DNA of 24,206 bases, taken from NCBI GenBank assembly GCA_050742975.1, contig JBOGDQ010000058.1:1-24206 (forward strand), given 5' to 3'. Source of the stretch: JBDTGE01 sp050742975 (GTDB lineage: Bacteria > Actinomycetota > Actinomycetes > Mycobacteriales > Jatrophihabitantaceae). Position numbers and translations under genes: made by a program. This document shows, in pieces, positions 1 through 5,652 of the stretch. The notes beneath the pieces are model-generated. The model saw only the letters and a program-made list of their open reading frames with translations, did no database searches and was not told where the DNA came from. Positions within the stretch are counted from its first letter, which is position 1, and each line of letters opens with the position of its first letter.

Positions 1-369
1 TTCGAACCCGATCAGCGCGACGTCGACGAGAGTGCGAATCGGGTTCGGATGAGCGACCGGCGCGACGCCGCCGATGCGCTGGCCGGTCGAGCGCAGCACG
101 AATTCGGGATCGGCGCGCGAGAGCGTCGCGGTGCCGACGAGCGCGGCGACCTTGGACGTGTCGACCCGGTGCGCGCCGCTGGTCAGCACCAGCAAGGGCT
201 CCGCCTCCGCCGTGGAGAAGACGAGCGAGTTCGCGATCGCGCCGACCTCGACGCCGAGCAGGGCAGCAGCGGCGGCCGCGGTCGGGGCGCGCTCGGTGAG
301 GATCTTGACCCTGCCAGCAGCGCCGGCCGATTCCAGGATCGCATTCACGGCCAGGCAGTTGCGGTGCAC
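1..369 (-). CDS. YbaK/EbsC-type aminoacyl-tRNA deacylase, partial (3' end beyond window)
   Basis: A minus-strand frame is open from a GTG at 369 to base 1 (123 codons seen; family members are about 155-165 residues, so the C-terminus is missing). The protein shows the YbaK/EbsC pattern: GAIANSLVF (residues 43-51), SGAHRVDTSKVA (64-75, with the conserved Lys at 73), and TGQRIGGVAPVAHPNPI (95-111). Family members hydrolyse mischarged aminoacyl-tRNAs, such as Cys-tRNA(Pro), in the cytoplasm; which substrate this one uses cannot be read from the sequence. The start is chosen because no ATG, GTG or TTG lies further upstream in frame before the end of cysH; no clear ribosome binding site is visible. 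It begins 34 bp after the cysH stop on the same strand, so it is probably co-transcribed with the sulfur genes. A Cys-tRNA-editing role would fit that context, but this is inference. Confidence 0.85.
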   Translation of the reverse strand, partial: MHRNCLAVNAILESAGAAGRVKILTERAPTAAAAAALLGVEVGAIANSLVFSTAEAEPLLVLTSGAHRVDTSKVAALVGTATLSRADPEFVLRSTGQRIGGVAPVAHPNPIRTLVDVALIGFE

Positions 370-403
370 GCGAGCAGCGTATCGGGGGTGCTGAACCGCG
401 AAC

Positions 404-1117
404 TCAGTCGTGCAGGCCGCACTCGAGCTTTCCGGTGCCGGCCCAGCGTCCGGCGCGCGCGTCCTCACCGGGGACGAGCCGCCGGGTGCACGGCCAGCAG
501 CCGACCGATCCGTAGCCGTCGAACAGCAGCGGGTTGACCAGAACGCCGTTGTCGGCGCTGTACTTGTCGACGTCCTCCTGCGTCCACGCCGCGATCGGAT
601 TGAGCTTGATCATCTGCCGGCGGGCGTCCCATTCGACGACGCGGATGCTCGAACGGGTGACCGCCTCGTCGCGGCGCAGCCCGGATGCCCACGCCGCATA
701 CGGCTTGAGCGCCTCGCGAAGCGGGTTGACCTTGCGGAGCGCGCAGCACTGGTCCGGGTTGCGCTCGTACAGGCGTGCCCCGAAGCTGGCGTCCTGCTCG
801 GCGACCGTCTGCCGTGGCGTGGCCGTCTTGACGGTGATGGGCAGCATCGCCGCGGCGGCATCGCGCGTGCCGATCGTCTCGGCGAAGTGGTAGCCGGTGT
901 CCAGGAAGATCACGTCCACGCCGGGACGGACCTGCGAGGCGAGGTGGGGGAGCAGCGTGTCGGCCATCGACGAGGTGACGCACCACGCTGCGCCGAGCCG
1001 CTCGTCCGCCCACCCGAGGATCTCGCTCGCGCTGGCTCCCTCGAGCTCCGAGCCGGCCCGCTCGGCGAGCTCCTGCAGGTGGCCCGGGCCGGACAACACC
1101 GCTGTCACAGCAGCCAC
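404..1117 (-). CDS. cysH: Adenylyl-sulfate (APS) reductase, thioredoxin-dependent, [4Fe-4S] type
   Basis: Reduces activated sulfate to sulfite in the cytoplasm, feeding SirA. The 237-residue protein has the PAPS/APS reductase fold with SSMADTLL (49-56), LDTGYHFAET (72-81), the cluster pair Cys124-Cys125 in NPDQCCALRK, the second pair Cys207 and Cys210 in GCWPC, the substrate motif SGLRRDE (145-151) and the C-terminal ECGLH with catalytic Cys233. The two cysteine pairs mark the iron-sulfur APS-reducing type rather than the cluster-free PAPS type of enteric bacteria. The frame can start at GTG 1117, just after an in-frame stop, but a GTG at 1108 gives a classic GTGA overlap with the sirA stop and may be the real start (3 residues shorter). 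Translation is probably coupled to sirA. No damage to the frame is seen. Confidence 0.95.
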   Translation of the reverse strand: MAAVTAVLSGPGHLQELAERAGSELEGASASEILGWADERLGAAWCVTSSMADTLLPHLASQVRPGVDVIFLDTGYHFAETIGTRDAAAAMLPITVKTATPRQTVAEQDASFGARLYERNPDQCCALRKVNPLREALKPYAAWASGLRRDEAVTRSSIRVVEWDARRQMIKLNPIAAWTQEDVDKYSADNGVLVNPLLFDGYGSVGCWPCTRRLVPGEDARAGRWAGTGKLECGLHD

Positions 1118-2751
1118 TCATCGTCGGCGCGCGTCACGTAGGCGGCGAACGACTCGCTACCGGCACGACGGGCGAGATAACCCCGCAGCACGCGTTCGGC
1201 GTAGTCGGGGGCCTGTTCGGCCGTCACCTTCAGCCCGCGGAACTTTCGCCCGAACTCCGCATCGCTGCCCAGCTGCCCGCCGAGGTGAACCTGGAACGTC
1301 TCCTGGTACGCACCGCCGTCGTCCCGGGTGACCATGCCCTTGAAGCCGATGTCGGCGACTTGGAACCGGGCGCACGAGTTTGGGCAGCCGTTGACGTTGA
1401 TGCTGATCGGGGTGTCGAAGTCGGGTAGCCGCTTCTCCAGTTCGCGGCGGATCGTATCGGCCCGGCCCTTGGTCTCGACCAGCGCGAGCTTGCAGAACTC
1501 GATGCCCGTGCAGGCGAGCGTGCCGCGCAGGAACGGGGACGGGCGCACCGACAGCTCGTGCAGCTCGAGCTCGTCGGCGAGCACCGCCGCCTCCTGCTCG
1601 GGGACGTCCAGCACGACCAGACCCTGTTGTGCCGTAAGGGCGATCCGCCCCGAGCCGTGCCGCTCGGCCAGTCCGGCGACGACGCGCAGGACGGTGCCGG
1701 AGGTGCGTCCCGAACGGGTAGTCGCACCGACGGAGAACAACCCGTCGTTCTGCGCAGCGATGCCGGTGTGGTCGCGGTGCGCGGGCGAGGCTGGCGGCGG
1801 GGGTCCGTCGGGCAGCGGGTGACCGAGGTACTCGGACTCCAGCACCGCACGGAACTTCTCGACGCCCCAGTCGGCCAGCAGGAACTTCAGCCGGGCGTGG
1901 TTGCGTGAGCGCCGGTACCCGTAGTCACGGAAGATCGACGCCACGCCCGCCCACACCTCGCTGACCTCGTCCGGGCGCACGAACGCTCCCAGCCGCTGGG
2001 CGAACATCGGATTTGTCGATAGCCCGCCGCCGATCCACAGATCGAATCCGGGCGCTCCGTCGGGGCCGATCACGCCGACGAAGGAGACGTCGTTGATCTC
2101 GTGGTTGGTGCAGTGGCTCGCGCAGCCAGAAACGGACGTCTTGAACTTGCGCGGGAGGTTGGAGAACTCCGGGTTGCCGAGGTACTTGTCCAAGATCTCG
2201 CGCAGCGCCGGCCCACCGTCGAGGACCGAGTCCGCCGCAACGCCCTCGAGCGGGCAGCCGAGCATCACGCGCGGGGTGTCACCGCAGGCCTCGGTGCTCG
2301 AAAGCCCCACGGCCTCCAGCTTCGCCCAGATCGTCGGCACGTCCTCGATGCGGATCCAGTGCAGCTGGATGTTCTGCCGGTCGGTGATGTCGGCCAGGTC
2401 GCGCCCGTACGTCGTCGAGATGTCAGCGATCACCCGCAGCTGCTCGTTGTTGAGCGCCCCACCGTCGCTGCGGATGCGCATCATGAAGAACTCGTCCTCG
2501 AGCTCCTCGGGCTCCAGCGTCGCGGTCTTGCCGCCGGGAATGCCCTGGCGGCGTTGGGTGTACAGCCCGAACCAGCGGAACCGCCCGCGCAGATCGCCCG
2601 GGTCGATACCGGCGAAGCCGGTGTGCTGGTAGATGTCGATGATGCGTTGCTTGACCTGCAGGCCGTCGTCGTCGCGCTTGCTTCGCTCGTTCGGGTTGAG
2701 CGGCTCCCGGTAGCCGAGGGCCCACTGGCCCTGTCCTTTGCGCGCAGGCAT
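1105..2751 (-). CDS. sirA: Ferredoxin-dependent sulfite reductase (siroheme / [4Fe-4S])
   Basis: Catalyses six-electron reduction of sulfite to sulfide with ferredoxin. The 548-residue protein is closely similar, as I recall it, to Mycobacterium tuberculosis SirA (formerly NirA), including GQWALGYREPLN near the N-terminus and LRGRFRWFGLYTQR (54-67). The four cluster ligands are Cys414 and Cys420 (ACTGIEFCK) and Cys456 and Cys460 (NGCPNSC). Tyr64 and Cys156 stand 92 residues apart, the same spacing as the Tyr69-Cys161 pair that forms a covalent crosslink in the mycobacterial enzyme, which argues for sulfite rather than nitrite reduction. The ATG at 2751 has a good ribosome binding site (GGAAGGA, 2767-2761). 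First structural gene of the sirA-cysH operon, behind a predicted leader peptide; siroheme would come from the divergent cysG. Confidence 0.95.
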   Translation of the reverse strand: MPARKGQGQWALGYREPLNPNERSKRDDDGLQVKQRIIDIYQHTGFAGIDPGDLRGRFRWFGLYTQRRQGIPGGKTATLEPEELEDEFFMMRIRSDGGALNNEQLRVIADISTTYGRDLADITDRQNIQLHWIRIEDVPTIWAKLEAVGLSSTEACGDTPRVMLGCPLEGVAADSVLDGGPALREILDKYLGNPEFSNLPRKFKTSVSGCASHCTNHEINDVSFVGVIGPDGAPGFDLWIGGGLSTNPMFAQRLGAFVRPDEVSEVWAGVASIFRDYGYRRSRNHARLKFLLADWGVEKFRAVLESEYLGHPLPDGPPPPASPAHRDHTGIAAQNDGLFSVGATTRSGRTSGTVLRVVAGLAERHGSGRIALTAQQGLVVLDVPEQEAAVLADELELHELSVRPSPFLRGTLACTGIEFCKLALVETKGRADTIRRELEKRLPDFDTPISINVNGCPNSCARFQVADIGFKGMVTRDDGGAYQETFQVHLGGQLGSDAEFGRKFRGLKVTAEQAPDYAERVLRGYLARRAGSESFAAYVTRADDEWLL

Positions 2752-2761
2752 GACGTGTTTT

Positions 2762-2824
2762 CCTTCCGGAAATGAAGGGGGAATGGTCGGCGTACTCGGA
2801 CCGCGGCACCGTCAGAGGACGGTG
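2762..2824 (-). promoter_or_regulatory. Attenuator-like RNA hairpins in the sirA leader
   Basis: On the minus strand, between the leader peptide stop and sirA, CACCGTC (2824-2818) and GACGGTG (2813-2807) form a perfect 7-bp stem with a CTCT loop. The same CACC (2824-2821) can instead pair with GGTG (2833-2830), which lies within the footprint of a ribosome terminating on the leader peptide stop at 2843-2841. Further down CCTTC (2778-2774) pairs with GAAGG (2766-2762) and covers the sirA ribosome binding site. The pairings are read by eye without energy calculation. No U-run follows, so control of sirA translation or Rho-type termination is more likely than a classic intrinsic terminator. Confidence 0.45.
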
Positions 2825-2840
2825 GCGATCACCAGGTGAG

Positions 2841-2930
2841 TCAGACCGACATTCGACACGCGGCAGCGATGACGCGCTGCAGATCGACATGGCGACGCGC
2901 AGTGAGCGCGATCTCAGCCGGTCGATGCAT
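2841..2930 (-). CDS. Putative sulfur-responsive leader peptide (29 aa)
   Basis: A minus-strand frame runs ATG 2930 to TGA 2843-2841 and encodes 29 residues. It contains TARRHVDLQRVIAAAC: two Arg, His-Val-Asp-Leu, an Arg, then a hydrophobic stretch ending in the only Cys (codon 2858-2856), five codons before the stop. From memory this matches short peptides annotated as putative leader peptides in actinomycete genomes (RRHVDL-x-R with a late Cys), often in front of sulfur genes. It ends 89 bp before the sirA ATG, which fits. There is no ribosome binding site before the ATG, so it may be translated from a leaderless mRNA; I see no convincing -10 at the right distance. The role would be to sense Cys-tRNA supply, with the ribosome position deciding how the hairpins at 2762-2824 fold. 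The motif match is strong, the mechanism is inferred. Confidence 0.7.
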   Translation of the reverse strand: MHRPAEIALTARRHVDLQRVIAAACRMSV

Positions 2931-2994
2931 GCATCAAGGGTCGCACATGTTCGGCTGCGATGCGACGCCCGCCACGACACGTCACAGGCGCGTG

Positions 2995-3038
2995 CCGTCA
3001 GCACCGCCGTCAGCACCGTCAGTTCCGTCGTCAGTTCC
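2995..3038 (+). repeat. Short direct repeats CGTCAG in the cysG leader
   Basis: CGTCAG occurs four times, starting at 2996, 3008, 3017 and 3029 (spacings 12, 9, 12). The first two lie in exact 11-mers CCGTCAGCACC (2995-3005 and 3007-3017), the last two in CGTCAGTTCC. They lie 56-98 bp before the cysG ATG. They may be operator copies or simple slippage; all spacings are multiples of three and a plus-strand frame is open through them, so a coding origin is not fully excluded. Confidence 0.4.
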
Positions 3039-3093
3039 TCCCGTGTCGGCAGGTCGGCGCACCACCGGAACGTTCGACCGCGAAGATGGACCG

Positions 3094-4296
3094 ATGACCG
3101 GTCTTCCGCTCCTCCTGGATCTCACCGGCCGGCGCGTGCTCGTGGTCGGGGGCGGGGCGGTCGCGGCGCGGCGGGTGCGCACGATGCTCGAGGCGGGTGC
3201 CGCAGTGCGACTGGTCGCCCCGGACGTAGTTGCCGAACTGCTCGATTCGGACATCCAGCTCGAGCGGCGCGCATTCGTCGAGCCCGACCTGGACGGCGCC
3301 TGGCTCGCGATTGCCTGCACCGACGACCCAGCCGTGAACTCCGCGGTCGCCGGCGGCGCGGAGCAGCGGCGGATGTTCTGCATCCGGGCGGACGCAGCAC
3401 CCGGCGGTACCGCCCGGACGCCGGCGATCCTGCGCCGCGACGGCATGACGGTCGCGGTGATCGGCGGCGAGGATCCGCGCCGGGCCGTCGCCCTGCGTAA
3501 TGCGATCTCGATCGGCCTGGACGTCGGGACCCTGCCCAGCCGGCACGTGCGCGCGCCCGCATCCGGATCGGTGGCACTCGTCGGCGGCGGCCCGGGCGAT
3601 CCCGAGCTGATCACCGTGCGGGGTCGGCGACTCGTGGCCTCGGCCGACGTCGTCGTGGTGGACCGGCTCGCGCCGCGCGCGCTGCTCGACGAACTGCCCG
3701 ATGGCGTCGAGGTGATCGACTGCGGCAAGTCGGCGCACCGGCACAACCTGAGGCAGGACGAGATCAACGCCGTGCTCGTCGAGCGGGCGCGCGCCGGCAA
3801 GCGGGTCGTGCGGCTCAAGGGCGGCGACCCGTTCGTCTTCGGTCGCGGCGGCGAGGAGTGGCTGGCCTGCGTGGCCGCCGGCGTCACGGTCACCGTTGTC
3901 CCGGGCATCAGTTCCGCACTCGCCGGTCCCGCGGCGGCGGGCATCCCGCTGACCCATCGCGGTGTCGCCGCGGACTTCACGGTCATCTCCGGGCACCTGG
4001 ATCCAGGCCGGCCCGCCGACCAGGGCATCGACTGGCCCGGGCTGGCGTCCGGCGGCGGCACGCTCGTGCTGCTCATGGCCATGGACCGGCTCGACCTCAT
4101 CACCGCGGAGCTGATCAGGCACGGACGCGCCGCGACGACGCCCGCCGCCGTGGTGCATCGCGCCACGCTGGCCGATCAGCAGGTGGTTCGTGCCCCGCTC
4201 GCCGGGTTGGCCGATGCGGTGCGCGCGGCAGCCGTGGGAGCTCCCGCCGTGATCGTCATCGGCGACGTCGTGGGGGTGCTGACCGACCCCCGCTGA
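3094..4296 (+). CDS. cysG: Siroheme synthase: precorrin-2 dehydrogenase fused to uroporphyrinogen-III C-methyltransferase
   Basis: Makes siroheme, the cofactor of SirA, from uroporphyrinogen III. The 400-residue protein (from ATG 3094) has an N-terminal Rossmann domain beginning LDLTGRRVLVVGGGAVAARR, with the NAD motif at about residues 19-27, then the C-methyltransferase (SUMT) domain: VALVGGGPGDPELIT (160-174), VRLKGGDPFVFGRGGEE (239-255), VPGISSA (269-275) and GIPLTHRG (283-290). The start is set where homology begins; the same frame stays open for 86 codons upstream, but that stretch is Pro/Ser/Arg-rich and unlike any domain. Compared with E. coli CysG (457 residues) the linker is short. 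Whether the N-terminal domain also chelates iron is unclear; no separate ferrochelatase is in the window. Divergent from sirA, so a shared sulfur response is plausible. Confidence 0.93.
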   Translation: MTGLPLLLDLTGRRVLVVGGGAVAARRVRTMLEAGAAVRLVAPDVVAELLDSDIQLERRAFVEPDLDGAWLAIACTDDPAVNSAVAGGAEQRRMFCIRADAAPGGTARTPAILRRDGMTVAVIGGEDPRRAVALRNAISIGLDVGTLPSRHVRAPASGSVALVGGGPGDPELITVRGRRLVASADVVVVDRLAPRALLDELPDGVEVIDCGKSAHRHNLRQDEINAVLVERARAGKRVVRLKGGDPFVFGRGGEEWLACVAAGVTVTVVPGISSALAGPAAAGIPLTHRGVAADFTVISGHLDPGRPADQGIDWPGLASGGGTLVLLMAMDRLDLITAELIRHGRAATTPAAVVHRATLADQQVVRAPLAGLADAVRAAAVGAPAVIVIGDVVGVLTDPR

Positions 4297-4304
4297 GCGT
4301 GTCG

Positions 4305-4334
4305 TTGCGCGCTGTCGTAGCCCTTCGCTATCCT
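4305..4334 (+). promoter_or_regulatory. Promoter with partial RecA-NDp/PafBC-type motif
   Basis: TATCCT (4329-4334) fits the actinobacterial -10 TANNNT. Exactly 8 bp before it stands CTGTCGTAG (4312-4320), which matches 6 of 9 bases of the RecA-NDp consensus TTGTCRGTG-N8-TANNNT used by the PafBC damage regulator in mycobacteria. Alternatively TTGCGC (4305-4310) could be a -35 with an 18-bp spacer. The start point would fall inside the LexA-like box that follows directly. Confidence 0.5.
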
Positions 4335-4350
4335 TCGAACAGGTATTCGA
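4335..4350 (+). promoter_or_regulatory. Candidate LexA operator (SOS box)
   Basis: TCGAACAGGTATTCGA matches the actinobacterial SOS consensus TCGAAC-N4-GTTCGA at 11 of 12 defined bases, with the correct 4-bp spacer. It abuts the -10 hexamer and would cover the transcription start, the normal place for a repressor. It lies 27 bp before the ATG of the gene at 4377, the head of a cassette ending in DNA polymerase IV. Confidence 0.7.
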
Positions 4351-4376
4351 AATAGTGAGCGACGGAGGTGAGCGAT

Positions 4377-4808
4377 ATGGCCGCTGGACGAGGTGATGCG
4401 CCGTTCCCCGGGCGCGGCAGCGCGTACGGGCAGGCTTTCGCGTTGCTCGAGCGTGCACGGGGCGTGCTGGTCGAGGCTGCGGCCGCCGACGGCCCGGACG
4501 AGCGGTTCCGGCTGGCGCACCTGGCCGCGCTGCGGACGGCGGCGGCCGTGCTGGCCGACCGTGGCCGTCCCGCCTCGGCCCGCCGCCGCCTGATCAGCGC
4601 CTGGGTGCTGATCGAGTCGGTCGCGCCCGAGTACGCCGAGTGGGCGGGTTACTTCGCCGCCGGTGCCGCCGGCCGCGCAGCGATCGAGGCCGGGGCGACG
4701 CACGTCGTCAGCTCTCGCGCGGCCGACGATCAGCTGCGCTCAGCCTGGGCTTTCCTGGACGTGGTGCAGGCGCGCCTCGGGTTGCTTGCCACGCCGCTCG
4801 CGAGCTGA
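4377..4808 (+). CDS. SAV_6107-type HEPN-domain protein
   Basis: A 143-residue, mostly helical cytoplasmic protein. It carries the pattern I recall for the actinobacterial SAV_6107 family: RFRLAHLAALRTAAAVLADR (43-62), RRRLISAWVLIESVAPEYAEWAGYFAAGA (69-97) and a C-terminal ADDQLRSAWAFLDVV (116-130). HEPN domains are often RNases or nucleic-acid-linked helical bundles. An R-x4-H (Arg43-His48) is present but not at the usual C-terminal catalytic position, so activity is not predicted. ATG 4377 is chosen because GGAGG (4364-4368) stands 8 bp before it; an in-frame GTG at 4368 overlaps that site. First gene of a probable operon with a methyltransferase and DNA polymerase IV, behind the SOS box. 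Family call from memory; function unknown. Confidence 0.75.
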   Translation: MAAGRGDAPFPGRGSAYGQAFALLERARGVLVEAAAADGPDERFRLAHLAALRTAAAVLADRGRPASARRRLISAWVLIESVAPEYAEWAGYFAAGAAGRAAIEAGATHVVSSRAADDQLRSAWAFLDVVQARLGLLATPLAS

Positions 4809-4836
4809 CGAACCGATCCGTGTCGGCTCCCGCGAC

Positions 4837-4842
4837 TAGTGT
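4837..4842 (+). promoter_or_regulatory. Candidate -10 for leaderless methyltransferase mRNA
   Basis: TAGTGT fits TANNNT and lies 7 bp before the GTG at 4850, the spacing expected when transcription begins at the start codon. No ribosome binding site is seen before that GTG, which supports a leaderless message. No good -35 is visible. Confidence 0.4.
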
Positions 4843-4849
4843 TTCCGGC

Positions 4850-5587
4850 GTGCAGGTCGAGACACACCGCGATCCCGCCGCCCCGGGCCGGCAGGGGCTG
4901 ATCTGGCAGGTGCTGTCGAGCGCGCTCGCGTCGGTCGCCACCGCAGGCCGGGCGCCGGCCGTGCTCGACTGCGGCGGCGGCAGCGGCAGCTTCGCGGTCC
5001 CGCTCGCCCAGGCGGGCGCTCGCGTCACCGTCGTCGACATCAGCGTCGACGCGCTCGCCACACTGCGGCGTCGCGCCGACGAAGCCGCGGTCGGTGACCT
5101 GGTCAACGCCGTCCAGGCCGATGTGGAGCTGCTCGGTGACGCCGTAGGCGGCAGCACGTTCGACCTGGTCCTGGCGCACGGGATCCTCGGGGCGGTCGAC
5201 CAGGTAGCCACCGCGTTCGAGGCGATCGCCGCGGCCGTTCGGCCTGGTGGCCTGCTCAGCGTGCTCGTGGCGAATCCGGTGGCAGGGGTCATCACCCGCG
5301 CGCTGGCCGGTGACGTCAGCGGCGCGCTCGCCGAACTGCGCGGGCTGAGCACCGACTTCGTCCCGCCCGGACCGGACGCTGTCCAGGCGCTGTGCCGTGA
5401 CCGCGGCCTGCTCATCGAGAGCAGCCACGGCATCGGCGTGTTCGCCGACATCGTGCCGGGGCGCTCGCTGGACCTGCCGGGCGCGCGCGCCGCCCTGGAC
5501 GCGCTCGAGGCCGAGAGCGCCACCCGCGTGCCGTTCAGCGCGATTGCCGGGCGGGTGCACCTGCTGGCCCGGCGCCCGGCCGGCTAG
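4850..5587 (+). CDS. Class I SAM-dependent methyltransferase
   Basis: A 245-residue protein with the Rossmann methyltransferase fold. Motif I is VLDCGGGSGSFAVPLA (about residues 39-54), followed by the acidic end of strand 2 in VTVVDIS, and a motif IV-like FDLVLAHGIL; the VRPGGLLSVLV segment is typical of the post-motif III region. Such enzymes move a methyl group from S-adenosylmethionine; the acceptor cannot be told from sequence. GTG 4850 is preferred (leaderless -10 just before it); GTG 4820, 11 bp after the previous stop, would add 10 residues. It sits between the HEPN-like gene and dinB on the same strand, an arrangement I recall from other actinomycetes, so a role linked to DNA damage or translation is possible but unproven. 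Confidence 0.88.
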   Translation: MQVETHRDPAAPGRQGLIWQVLSSALASVATAGRAPAVLDCGGGSGSFAVPLAQAGARVTVVDISVDALATLRRRADEAAVGDLVNAVQADVELLGDAVGGSTFDLVLAHGILGAVDQVATAFEAIAAAVRPGGLLSVLVANPVAGVITRALAGDVSGALAELRGLSTDFVPPGPDAVQALCRDRGLLIESSHGIGVFADIVPGRSLDLPGARAALDALEAESATRVPFSAIAGRVHLLARRPAG

Positions 5588-5591
5588 CGCG

Positions 5592-5644
5592 ATGGACGCG
5601 GGCGTGTTGATGGACCGGTCTTGCTGATGGGACGGTCTTGCTGA
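5592..5644 (+). other. Coupled mini-cistrons leading into dinB
   Basis: An 11-codon frame from ATG 5592 ends in TGA at 5625-5627, overlapping ATG 5627 (TGATG). That ATG opens a 5-codon frame (MGRSC) ending in TGA at 5642-5644, which overlaps the dinB ATG at 5644 (TGATG again). No strong ribosome binding site precedes dinB, so re-initiation along this chain could drive its translation. The reading frames are plain in the sequence; whether they are translated is not. Confidence 0.35.
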
Positions 5645-5652
5645 TGGGACGC
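5602..5652 (+). repeat. 17-bp tandem repeat, about three copies
   Basis: GGTCTTGCTGATGGGAC is exactly duplicated head to tail at 5617-5633 and 5634-5650. A diverged third unit precedes it: 5602-5618 matches 12 of 17 bases of 5619-5635. Each unit carries one ATG (5610, 5627, 5644). Because 17 is not a multiple of 3, each copy shifts the frame and sets up the TGATG overlaps described for 5592-5644. Confidence 0.85.

Noticed and set aside
2932..2952. Very short minus-strand frames (4-6 codons) with a TGATG overlap upstream of the leader peptide
   Set aside because: Too short to judge and no start signal; the RRHVDL frame explains the region better.
2836..3093. N-terminal extension of cysG by 86 codons
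   Set aside because: Homology begins at ATG 3094; the extension is Pro/Ser/Arg-rich and overlaps the leader peptide region on the other strand.
4272..4291. GGGGGT/ACCCCC stem at the end of cysG as a terminator
   Set aside because: The stem lies inside the coding end of cysG, has an 8-base loop and no T-run; too weak to list.
2982..4458. Long minus-strand open frames opposite cysG
   Set aside because: They are shadows of the cysG coding strand; no motif or ribosome binding site.
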